From: an uncultured Oscillospiraceae bacterium
GTDB taxonomy: Bacteria; Bacillota; Clostridia; Oscillospirales; Acutalibacteraceae
Assembly: GCA_902490145.1 (NCBI GenBank)
Contig: CABUCT010000021.1
Span: forward strand, 1 to 13,431
Length of the DNA: 13,431 bases
Direction: 5' to 3'
Shown here: positions 1 to 5,998 of the stretch, one piece after another
Numbering within the stretch: the stretch's first letter is position 1
Layout of the letters: each line of letters begins with the position of its first letter
Notes under the pieces: model-generated
The model's input: the letters and a program-made list of their open reading frames with translations, nothing else
The model's database searches: none
What the model was told of the DNA's origin: nothing
Made by a program: the position numbers and the translations under genes

Positions 1-1
1 T

Positions 2-1930
2 GAATATTCTGCGTATCTTGAGCCTGCTATTGTTTCGATTGAGGATAAACGGTTCTATGATCATGAAGGTGTTGACTGGAAAAGGACATTCAGTGCATTT
101 GTAAATATGTTCTTCGATATTTATGGAGGAACACAGGGCGGTTCAACTATCACTCAGCAGCTGGTTAAAAACCTTACTAATGACAAGGCACAAACTTCTG
201 ACCGAAAGATAAGAGAGATAGTGCGTGCCAGAAATATTGAAAGAGAATACTATAAGTCAACCATTATCGAATGCTATATTAACACGGTTCACTTTGGAAA
301 CGGCTGTGATGGAATAGAAACTGCTGCCCGTTTCTATTTTGATAAGGAAGCAAAAGATTTGACGCTACTAGAATGTGCTTCGCTTGCTGCCACTATACAG
401 ACTCCGGGTGTAAAAAATCCTTTGGATGGTCCGGAAGCAAATAAAGAACGTCGTGAAATCTGTCTTAAAGAAATGCTTGAACAAGAGTATATTTCTCAAG
501 AAGAATATGATCAGGCTATGTCTGAAGAACTTGTTTTGGCAACGCATAAATCCACATCTGATGAAAAAGATTCAGACAGCAACAAGAGTAAGATAAACAG
601 TTATTTTGTGGATACTCTGATAGAAGATGTAATTGAGGATTTACAGAAAAAATACGATTGCTCATATTCAGAAGCAGAAAGCAAAATTTATTCCGGTGGT
701 TATCGTATTTATTCTACTATTGATGAAGATATTCAAAAACGATTAGAAGAATCATTTAAGACCGAAAGTAATTTTCCCAAAAATGCCAGTGGAGAAAGAC
801 CTCAATCAGCTCAGACGATAATGGATTACAGAGGTCATATTATTGCGATAGTAGGAGGAACCGGAGAAAAGAACGAAAATCGTTCATTCAATAGAGCTTA
901 TCAATCAAAGCGTCAGCCCGGTTCGAGTATTAAACCATTGGCTGTATATGCTCCCGGAATAGAAAATAATTTAATTACATACTCTTCTCATGTTCAGGAT
1001 TTGCATATAAAAACGTCCGACGGATATTACCCTAAAGCAAGCGGATCTGGCGGATATGTTACTATTCAAAAGGCAATTCAAAATTCACTTAATGCTCCGG
1101 CTGTTCGTATAGCTCAAAAAATCGGGCCGGATAAATGCTTTGAATTTTTGACTAAAAGATTTGGAATTTCCACACTTGTTGAGAGTAGAAAAACTGAGGA
1201 TGGAACAGTTCTTTCCGATATAACTTTGTCTTCAATGGCACTTGGTGGAATGTGTGATGGTGTAACTGTCACTGAAATGACGGCAGCATATGCAACGTTT
1301 GGTAACGGTGGATTGTATTATGAACCAACTACATATACGGTTATATATGATTCATTTGGTGATATCGTACTTGAGCAAGATGATAAGGGTTCCCAAGTTA
1401 TTAGTCCAGAGACCGCAACAGTTATGAATCAGTTATTGAAGACTGTTGTTGAGTATGGAACAGGTGTAGCAGCACAAATGGGGAATTGGCCTATATACGG
1501 TAAAACTGGAACGACCGACAGCAAACACGATTGTTGGTTTGTAGGAGGTACGCCTTATTATGTAAGTGCAGTTTGGTGTGGATATGATTCTTCAGGGAAT
1601 TTGCGTTCAGGATCAAATCCTGCCCCCGGAATTTGGCATTCAACCATGCCGGATGTTCACAAAGATCTAAAACTTTGCGATTTTAATATTGCGGATGGTG
1701 TAAGTTATCGTGCCTATTGTGCAGACACGGGTGATGTGGCAACCGGAAATTGTTCAAATATTTCCATGGGATATTTTAAAGACAGTTATTTGCCTGTTTG
1801 CAGACATGGGCGATCAGTTGTTCGTGCATCTTCAAAACCGGAACCTGCTGGCGGACAATATGTTGATATTCCCGAAATTGTAAAGCCTGAGTTCAATGCC
1901 GTAAAAGAGACTGAATCAGATTCAAAATAA
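2..1930 (+). CDS. Class A penicillin-binding protein (bifunctional transglycosylase/transpeptidase), 5'-truncated by window edge
   Basis: This protein polymerises lipid II glycan strands and cross-links peptide stems outside the membrane. The reading frame is open from base 2, and the residues before the first ATG (107) are part of the gene: they hold glycosyltransferase (GT51) motif I, EDKRFYDHEG, with Glu14 (in-window numbering) as the expected catalytic acid. The N-terminal cytoplasmic tail and membrane anchor therefore lie upstream of the window. GT51 motif II, GGSTITQQL, follows at about 46-54, then the RKIRE...IIECYIN and ARFYF motifs. After a Lys/Ser/Asp-rich linker comes the transpeptidase domain: SSIK with nucleophile Ser308, SLN at 362-364, and KTG at 501-503. 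A Cys-containing C-terminal segment (YCADTG, NCSN, PVCRHG) is of a kind seen in other Firmicute class A PBPs. All catalytic motifs are intact. An intrinsic terminator closes the gene. PBP1A/ponA-like; the exact paralogue is unclear. Confidence 0.95.
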   Translation, partial: EYSAYLEPAIVSIEDKRFYDHEGVDWKRTFSAFVNMFFDIYGGTQGGSTITQQLVKNLTNDKAQTSDRKIREIVRARNIEREYYKSTIIECYINTVHFGNGCDGIETAARFYFDKEAKDLTLLECASLAATIQTPGVKNPLDGPEANKERREICLKEMLEQEYISQEEYDQAMSEELVLATHKSTSDEKDSDSNKSKINSYFVDTLIEDVIEDLQKKYDCSYSEAESKIYSGGYRIYSTIDEDIQKRLEESFKTESNFPKNASGERPQSAQTIMDYRGHIIAIVGGTGEKNENRSFNRAYQSKRQPGSSIKPLAVYAPGIENNLITYSSHVQDLHIKTSDGYYPKASGSGGYVTIQKAIQNSLNAPAVRIAQKIGPDKCFEFLTKRFGISTLVESRKTEDGTVLSDITLSSMALGGMCDGVTVTEMTAAYATFGNGGLYYEPTTYTVIYDSFGDIVLEQDDKGSQVISPETATVMNQLLKTVVEYGTGVAAQMGNWPIYGKTGTTDSKHDCWFVGGTPYYVSAVWCGYDSSGNLRSGSNPAPGIWHSTMPDVHKDLKLCDFNIADGVSYRAYCADTGDVATGNCSNISMGYFKDSYLPVCRHGRSVVRASSKPEPAGGQYVDIPEIVKPEFNAVKETESDSK

Positions 1931-1968
1931 CATTATACAGCTTCGTTTGACAAAATAATCTAAATATG

Positions 1969-2020
1969 TACCCTTGTATTTCGACTGCAATCAGTTGGAA
2001 TACAGGGGTATAATTTTTTT
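1969..2020 (+). terminator. Intrinsic terminator after the PBP gene
   Basis: The arms 1969-1987 and 1992-2010 pair over 19 consecutive positions (three G-U wobbles at 1974/2005, 1981/1998 and 1983/1996) around a CAAT tetraloop. The outer half is TACCCTTGTATT against AATACAGGGGTA. A run of seven T (2014-2020) follows at once, the standard rho-independent layout. It ends the PBP transcript 17-26 bases before the spoIIGA start. An open frame running back through this hairpin to a TTG at 1974 is not a plausible coding extension. Confidence 0.85.
1980..2014 (+). promoter_or_regulatory. Candidate Spo0A-dependent promoter of spoIIGA
   Basis: A perfect TATAAT lies at 2009-2014. There is no good -35 hexamer at 17 bp, but TTCGACT at 1980-1986 matches the reverse complement of the 0A box (TTCGACA) at 6 of 7 positions. 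Its TCGACT part (1981-1986) sits exactly 22 bp upstream of the -10. The B. subtilis spoIIG promoter is known for the same unusual 22-bp spacing with a 0A box over the -35. A second 0A-like site, TTTGACA, is at 1946-1952 in the same orientation. The predicted start near 2021 leaves a leader of about 25 bases. The element overlaps the terminator hairpin. The assignment is inference from pattern. Confidence 0.5.
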
Positions 2021-2029
2021 ACCAAAAAC

Positions 2030-2035
2030 AAAGGA
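2030..2035 (+). promoter_or_regulatory. Shine-Dalgarno site of spoIIGA
   Basis: AAAGGA at 2030-2035 is only one base before the in-frame ATG at 2037, too close for efficient initiation. Aligned to the full AAGGAGG consensus, it leaves about 8 bases to the in-frame TTG at 2046. The site therefore favours TTG 2046 as the start. Confidence 0.55.
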
Positions 2036-2045
2036 TATGGAAGCT

Positions 2046-2942
2046 TTGAGAACTATATACATAGATGTTTTGATTTTTGTAAATATGTTTGTTAATTACT
2101 TTATCCTGCTTGCAACCGAAAAGGTATGTAAACAAAAGGTAAGCTTTTGGAGAAGAGTGGCAGGAGATGCAGTTGCATCAGCGTCATCTCTTATAATACT
2201 TTTGCCGGATATGGGAATTTTGCTTACCATTTTGACAAGGGTTTTAATTTCGGCTGTTGTTGTATTGGCATCATTCGGATTTTCAAACTTTAAAAGGTTT
2301 ATAACATTAGTCGGAGGATTTTATTCGGTTTCTTTTGCATATGCCGGAATTTGTTTTGCCTTGTGGCTGGCAGTGAAACCTGATGGACTTGTAATAAATA
2401 ATGATGCAGTATATTTCAATATTTCTCCTTTGCTTTTAATGGTTACTTCTTTGGTGAGTTATGGAATACTTATTCTATGCAGAAAGTTTTTCGGCAAGGA
2501 GGATACATCATTAAACTATCAAATCGAAATTACCGTAAATAATAAAACTGTCAAAACCACCGCATTACTAGACAGCGGAAATAAGTTATATGATGCTTTT
2601 TCAAACACACCGGTTGTTATAGCTGAATTTTCACAGATAAAAAGCATTGTCAGCGAATCTGAAACAAAATATCTAATGAATAAAAATTATGCTGATCCCG
2701 GAGCGACCTCGTTATCTGGTTATCGACTTATTCCGTATTCTGTTATAGGCGGAAAAGGTTTGCTTCCTGCATTTAGGGCTGACCGGGTCATAATAATAAA
2801 AGGGAAAAAGCAATATGATATATCAAAATGTTTAATTGCAGTAAGTGAAGATTTAGGAGGTTCATTTGGTGCAATTATAAATAAGGATTTGATTGAAGGA
2901 GGTAGCGAAGTTGAAAGAGAAACTGTTGCTATTTATAAATAA
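2046..2942 (+). CDS. spoIIGA: Sporulation sigma-E factor-processing peptidase SpoIIGA
   Basis: SpoIIGA is the membrane-embedded aspartic protease that removes the pro-sequence of pro-sigma-E in the mother cell after asymmetric division. From the TTG at 2046 the protein has 298 residues (B. subtilis has about 309) and begins MRTIYIDVLIFVN, lining up with the known MKIYLDVIWLLN start; ATG 2037 would add three residues. The N-terminal half has about five hydrophobic segments. The C-terminal half is a soluble protease domain with the motif LLDSGNKLYD, Asp176 being the expected catalytic aspartate, and a later IPYSVIGGKGLLPAF stretch typical of the family. The gene lies directly upstream of its substrate gene sigE and overlaps it by 32 bases, suggesting coupled translation. 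A candidate Spo0A-type promoter precedes it. Identification rests on motif, topology and neighbours. Confidence 0.93.
   Translation: MRTIYIDVLIFVNMFVNYFILLATEKVCKQKVSFWRRVAGDAVASASSLIILLPDMGILLTILTRVLISAVVVLASFGFSNFKRFITLVGGFYSVSFAYAGICFALWLAVKPDGLVINNDAVYFNISPLLLMVTSLVSYGILILCRKFFGKEDTSLNYQIEITVNNKTVKTTALLDSGNKLYDAFSNTPVVIAEFSQIKSIVSESETKYLMNKNYADPGATSLSGYRLIPYSVIGGKGLLPAFRADRVIIIKGKKQYDISKCLIAVSEDLGGSFGAIINKDLIEGGSEVERETVAIYK
2896..2902 (+). promoter_or_regulatory. Shine-Dalgarno site that fixes the sigE start at TTG 2911
   Basis: AAGGAGG at 2896-2902 is a full consensus SD lying inside the 3' end of spoIIGA. It is 8 bases before the TTG at 2911 and excludes the in-frame TTG at 2893, which lies upstream of it. 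Confidence 0.8.
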
Positions 2943-3615
2943 ATTAAAACGTTTTTTTTGTGGCAGCGAAAGAGTCGATTATATATATGGACCGTCAACA
3001 CTTCCTCCGCCTTTAAGTAAGGAAGAAGAAAAAGCGTTGATGGTGAGACTGCAGGAGGGCGATGAAAAGGTCAGAGATGAGCTTATAGTACATAATTTGC
3101 GATTAGTTGTATATATAGCCAGAAAATTTGATGTAGCAGGAGCAGGAATAGAGGACTTAATATCAATTGGAACAATAGGCCTTATTAAAGCTGTTAATAC
3201 ATTTTCACCTGAAAAGAACATTAAGCTTGCTACATATGCATCACGCTGCATTGAAAATGAAATTCTGATGTTTATAAGAAAAACCACTCAACTCAAATCG
3301 GAGCTTTCTCTTGATGAGCCTCTTAATGTTGATTGGGATGGAAATGAACTATTGCTTTCAGATGTATTAGGAAGTGATCCAAACACCATCGGAAAAAATA
3401 TTGAACAGGCCGATGAATTTAGAATGTTGGGACAGGTTCTTGAAAGACTACCCGAAAGGGAACGGGAAATCATGTATATGCGTTTTGGTCTTAAAGGTAA
3501 TACTGAACACACACAAAAGGATGTTGCCGATTTACTTGGAATATCTCAGTCCTATATATCAAGGCTTGAAAAGAAAATTATAGAGATGTTAAAAAAAGAC
3601 TTACAGAATATTTAA
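2911..3615 (+). CDS. sigE: RNA polymerase sporulation sigma factor sigma-E (pro-protein)
   Basis: Sigma-E is the first mother-cell-specific sigma factor, made as an inactive membrane-associated precursor and activated by SpoIIGA. From TTG 2911 the product has 234 residues (B. subtilis 239). Residues 1-23, starting MKEKLLLFINKLKRFFCG, form the basic and hydrophobic pro-sequence; by alignment to the B. subtilis cleavage site, processing is expected near Asp23/Tyr24. Next come the conserved LPPPLSKEEE stretch (31-40) and region 2 from about residue 62 (NLRLVVYIARKF, then EDLISIGTIGLIKAVNTF and YASRCIENEILMF). Region 4 starts near 177, with a helix-turn-helix at about 201-222 (TQKDVADLLGISQSYISRLE). 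The sequence is highly similar to B. subtilis SigE. No terminator separates it from sigG, 67 bases downstream, so readthrough is likely. Confidence 0.97.
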   Translation: MKEKLLLFINKLKRFFCGSERVDYIYGPSTLPPPLSKEEEKALMVRLQEGDEKVRDELIVHNLRLVVYIARKFDVAGAGIEDLISIGTIGLIKAVNTFSPEKNIKLATYASRCIENEILMFIRKTTQLKSELSLDEPLNVDWDGNELLLSDVLGSDPNTIGKNIEQADEFRMLGQVLERLPEREREIMYMRFGLKGNTEHTQKDVADLLGISQSYISRLEKKIIEMLKKDLQNI

Positions 3616-3623
3616 AGATTACA

Positions 3624-3652
3624 GAATATCATTCCATTTTACGACAATACTA
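3624..3652 (+). promoter_or_regulatory. Candidate sigma-F/sigma-G-type promoter of sigG
   Basis: In the sigE-sigG gap, AGAATA (3623-3628) resembles the forespore -35 core (TGAATA in B. subtilis). AATACTA (3646-3652) resembles the -10 core CATACTA. The spacer is 17 bp, within the usual 17-18 bp for sigma-G promoters. The predicted start is near 3659, giving a leader of about 24 bases. B. subtilis sigG also has its own sigma-F/sigma-G promoter at this place. This is a pattern match by eye; each hexamer has one mismatch. Confidence 0.5.
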
Positions 3653-3673
3653 ATTTTACAGTATTTGTAAGGT
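3653..3673 (+). promoter_or_regulatory. Possible hairpin masking the sigG Shine-Dalgarno site
   Basis: ATTTTACA (3653-3660) can pair with TGTAAGGT (3666-3673) over eight positions, two of them G-U, around a five-base loop. The 3' arm contains most of the SD (AAGGTGG, 3669-3675). The stem has a single G-C pair and would be weak. Its 5' arm lies at or before the predicted start of the sigG promoter transcript, so the full hairpin could form only in readthrough RNA from spoIIGA-sigE. Confidence 0.35.
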
Positions 3674-3675
3674 GG
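3669..3675 (+). promoter_or_regulatory. Shine-Dalgarno site that favours TTG 3683 as the sigG start
   Basis: AAGGTGG at 3669-3675 has one mismatch to AAGGAGG. It is one base before the ATG at 3677 but seven bases before the in-frame TTG at 3683, so spacing supports the TTG. Confidence 0.6.
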
Positions 3676-3682
3676 GATGATT

Positions 3683-4453
3683 TTGCAATACAGTAAAGTT
3701 GAAATATGTGGAGTTAATACCGCAAAGCTCAAGGTCCTTAAAGAAGATGAAAAAATGCGGCTGCTTAAACTAGCACAGGAAGGGGATAAAAAAGCCAGAG
3801 AAGAGCTTATAAACGGTAATTTAAGGCTTGTTTTAAGTGCTGTGCAAAAGTTTACATCAAGAGGAGAAAATCCGGATGATTTGTTTCAGGTTGGGTGTAT
3901 TGGACTAATAAAAGCCATTGATCGATTTAATCTTGATATTGATGTAAAGTTTTCAACATATGCAGTTCCAATGATTTTTGGAGAGCTTAGAAGATATTTA
4001 AGGGATAGTGGACAGGTAAGAGTTGCAAGATCTATAAGAGACACCGCATATCATGCCATGCAGGCAAAAGAAAAATTGCAGTTAAAACTTCAGCGAGAAC
4101 CAAGAATTGAAGAAATTGCGAATGAAATGGGAAAGCCAAAAGAAGAAATTGTGATTGCACTGGAGAGCATTGTTGATCCTGTTTCACTTAGTGAACCGAT
4201 TTTTTCGGATGGCGGAGATACAATATATGTTGAGGATCAGATAGGGGATAAAGTTGACGATCGAAACTGGCTTGACTCAATAATGTTGAGAGAAGCAGTG
4301 GAAAAGCTGAGCGATAGAGAAAAGAAAATACTTTCTTTGAGATTCTTACAGGGTAAAACTCAGGTTGAAGTTGCAAAGGAAGTCGGTATTTCACAGGCAC
4401 AAGTCAGCCGTCTTGAGAAAAACGCGATAGACGGAATAAAAAGCGTTATATAG
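3683..4453 (+). CDS. sigG: RNA polymerase sporulation sigma factor sigma-G
   Basis: Sigma-G is the late forespore-specific sigma factor that drives genes for spore DNA protection and germination. From TTG 3683 the protein has 256 residues and starts MQYSKVEICGV, matching the B. subtilis MSRNKVEICGV in length and sequence; the ATG at 3677 would add two residues and is too near the SD. Region 2 is clear (NGNLRLVLSAVQKF, then DDLFQVGCIGLIKAIDRF and KFSTYAVPMIFGELRRYLRD), followed by region 3 and a region 4 helix-turn-helix at about 226-248 (TQVEVAKEVGISQAQVSRLE). FSTYAVPMI and KVEICG mark the sigma-F/G branch, and the position after sigE with the KVEICG start points to sigma-G rather than sigma-F. 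A candidate forespore promoter lies just upstream. The gene is the last of the sporulation cluster and faces a convergent gene. Confidence 0.96.
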   Translation: MQYSKVEICGVNTAKLKVLKEDEKMRLLKLAQEGDKKAREELINGNLRLVLSAVQKFTSRGENPDDLFQVGCIGLIKAIDRFNLDIDVKFSTYAVPMIFGELRRYLRDSGQVRVARSIRDTAYHAMQAKEKLQLKLQREPRIEEIANEMGKPKEEIVIALESIVDPVSLSEPIFSDGGDTIYVEDQIGDKVDDRNWLDSIMLREAVEKLSDREKKILSLRFLQGKTQVEVAKEVGISQAQVSRLEKNAIDGIKSVI

Positions 4454-4626
4454 ATTGAATTATGAAAAAGCAGAGTTTTAAATTTAATCAGACGATACAA
4501 TAAGAATACAATGGTTTCTAAAACGGGAAATTTGTCCGATTTTATTAAGTTAAATTGGCGGTCCGTTTCTTCCAATGCTTGAAACAAAAAACATTATCAT
4601 AGTTGGTAGTGTCTGTAACAACGAAA
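4454..4626. other. AT-rich spacer between convergent genes, no gene recognised
   Basis: I see no convincing gene. One AAACGG/CCGTTT pairing (4521-4526 with 4563-4568), with a weaker AATTT/AAATT pairing inside, gives a loose structure without a T run. No plus-strand terminator for sigG is evident before the shared hairpin at 4627-4659. Confidence 0.5.
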
Positions 4627-4659
4627 AACCGACTGAAAACAGTGCGTTTTCAGTCGGTT
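4627..4659 (-). terminator. Intrinsic terminator of the asnS-aminotransferase unit, possibly bidirectional
   Basis: AACCGACTGAAAAC (4627-4640) and GTTTTCAGTCGGTT (4646-4659) form a perfect 14-bp stem with a five-base loop. Read on the minus strand, the stem runs into a T tract (the plus-strand A run starting at 4624), which fits termination of the leftward unit. On the plus strand it is followed by AGTTATTT, a poor U tract, so it may also stop sigG transcription but less efficiently. Confidence 0.88.
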
Positions 4660-4690
4660 AGTTATTTATATCAGTTTTATAAAGTTGAAT

Positions 4691-5959
4691 TTATTTGTTT
4701 AAAAGTTTTTCAATCGAAGCGAGTTTTGCACAAATACAGAACAGTTCCATAGCAAGCTCCAGCTCTTCAACTGGTGGAAATGAAGGAGAAAGACGAATGT
4801 TTTTATCTCCGGGGTCTTTTCCGTAAGGATATGTGGCTCCGGCAGGAGTGAGTTTAACTCCGGCTTTTTCACAAAGCTCAACCACTTTTGAAGCACAGCC
4901 TTCGGTAAGATCCACGCTTACGAAATAACCTCCGTTTGGATGAGTCCATTCAATAATTCCGTCGTCTTTTAATTCTTCGTTTAAGTGTCTCAAAACTGTT
5001 TCAAATTTTGGTCTGAGAAGCTGTGAGTGAAGTTCCATATGCTTGCGAACTCCGTCCGAATTTTTAAAAAATTGAATATGGCTCAATTGATTCATTTTAT
5101 CCGGGCCGATAGTTTGAAATTTAAGTCTGTTTAAAAGAGCTTTTTTGTTAGCATCTGAACATGCAACACAAGCAACTCCGCTTCCGGGATATACAATTTT
5201 GGATGTTGATGCAAATGTAAGTACAATATCCTCATTGCCGACTTTTTTACATTCATCATAAAGGTTGAGGAGTTTGTCACCGTTATCGAACAAATCATGA
5301 ATAACATAAGCGTTATCCCAAAAAATTCTGAAGTCTTTTGCGGCCGGCTTTAAGTTCGCGAATCTGCGTACAGTTTCATCGGTAAATGTGATTCCGGTAG
5401 GATTTGAATACTTGGGAACACACCAAATTCCTTTCACCGCAGGATCTTTGATAAGTTCTTCAACTTCATCCATGTCAGGACCGGTTTCTAACATTTTTAC
5501 CGTTAACAGTTCAAAACCAAAGTATTCGGTTACAGCAAAGTGTCGATCATATCCGGGGGAAGGACAGATGAATTTTATTTTTTCCTGCTTTCCCCATGGA
5601 ATATCGCCATAACCTTTTGTCATTCCCTGAGAAATACAGTCAAACATCATATTGAGTGATGAATTTCCTCCGATAATAATGTTTGAAGCATCCATTTCGA
5701 GAATGTCAGCAAAAATTTGTTTCATTTCTGGAAGACCGTCGATACCACCATAGTTTCGGCAATCTGTGCCTGTGGCTTCTTTATAGCTTGCATAATCAGA
5801 GCATGAAGAGATTCCTTCTGAAAGCTTAAGCTGATCCGGTGCTGGTTTGCCTCTTGACATATCCAAATTAAGATTTCGGCTTTGAAACTCGTTATATTTT
5901 TGTTCGAGTTGTTCTTTAAGCCTCGACAGTTCCTCTGCCGAAAGGTCCTTGAATGCCAT
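4691..5959 (-). CDS. PLP-dependent aspartate aminotransferase, type Ic (MocR-like aminotransferase family)
   Basis: This fold-type I aminotransferase is most likely an aspartate aminotransferase interconverting oxaloacetate/glutamate and aspartate/2-oxoglutarate in the cytosol. The 422-residue protein has the PLP set in order: NPTG at 186-189, FWDNAY with Asp215 and Tyr218, the Schiff-base lysine in STSK (Lys254), and the carboxylate-binding arginine in NIRLSPSFPP (Arg389). The N-terminal LDMSRGKPAPDQL and NYGG elements resemble the subgroup Ic aspartate aminotransferases (Corynebacterium AspT-like), not the B. subtilis AspB type. The start at 5959 has a GGGAGG SD about nine bases upstream. 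It lies 39 bases after asnS on the same strand with no terminator between, so the two are probably cotranscribed. Substrate is inferred from family and context; a broader amino acid range is possible. Confidence 0.87.
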   Translation of the reverse strand: MAFKDLSAEELSRLKEQLEQKYNEFQSRNLNLDMSRGKPAPDQLKLSEGISSCSDYASYKEATGTDCRNYGGIDGLPEMKQIFADILEMDASNIIIGGNSSLNMMFDCISQGMTKGYGDIPWGKQEKIKFICPSPGYDRHFAVTEYFGFELLTVKMLETGPDMDEVEELIKDPAVKGIWCVPKYSNPTGITFTDETVRRFANLKPAAKDFRIFWDNAYVIHDLFDNGDKLLNLYDECKKVGNEDIVLTFASTSKIVYPGSGVACVACSDANKKALLNRLKFQTIGPDKMNQLSHIQFFKNSDGVRKHMELHSQLLRPKFETVLRHLNEELKDDGIIEWTHPNGGYFVSVDLTEGCASKVVELCEKAGVKLTPAGATYPYGKDPGDKNIRLSPSFPPVEELELAMELFCICAKLASIEKLLNK

Positions 5960-5998
5960 TGATAAAATCCTCCCTAATAAATACCTGCAAAATAAAAA

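Noticed and set aside
1974..2045. Longer spoIIGA frame starting at TTG 1974
   Set aside because: The extension runs through the terminator hairpin and its T run, has no Shine-Dalgarno site, and adds residues absent from the known SpoIIGA N terminus.
4463..4504. Very short frame starting ATGAAAAAGCAG after sigG
   Set aside because: It has only about 13 codons, no SD, and lies in an AT-rich spacer between convergent genes.
4521..4568. AAACGG/CCGTTT pairing as a sigG terminator
   Set aside because: The stem is short, interrupted by a large asymmetric internal loop, and not followed by a T run.
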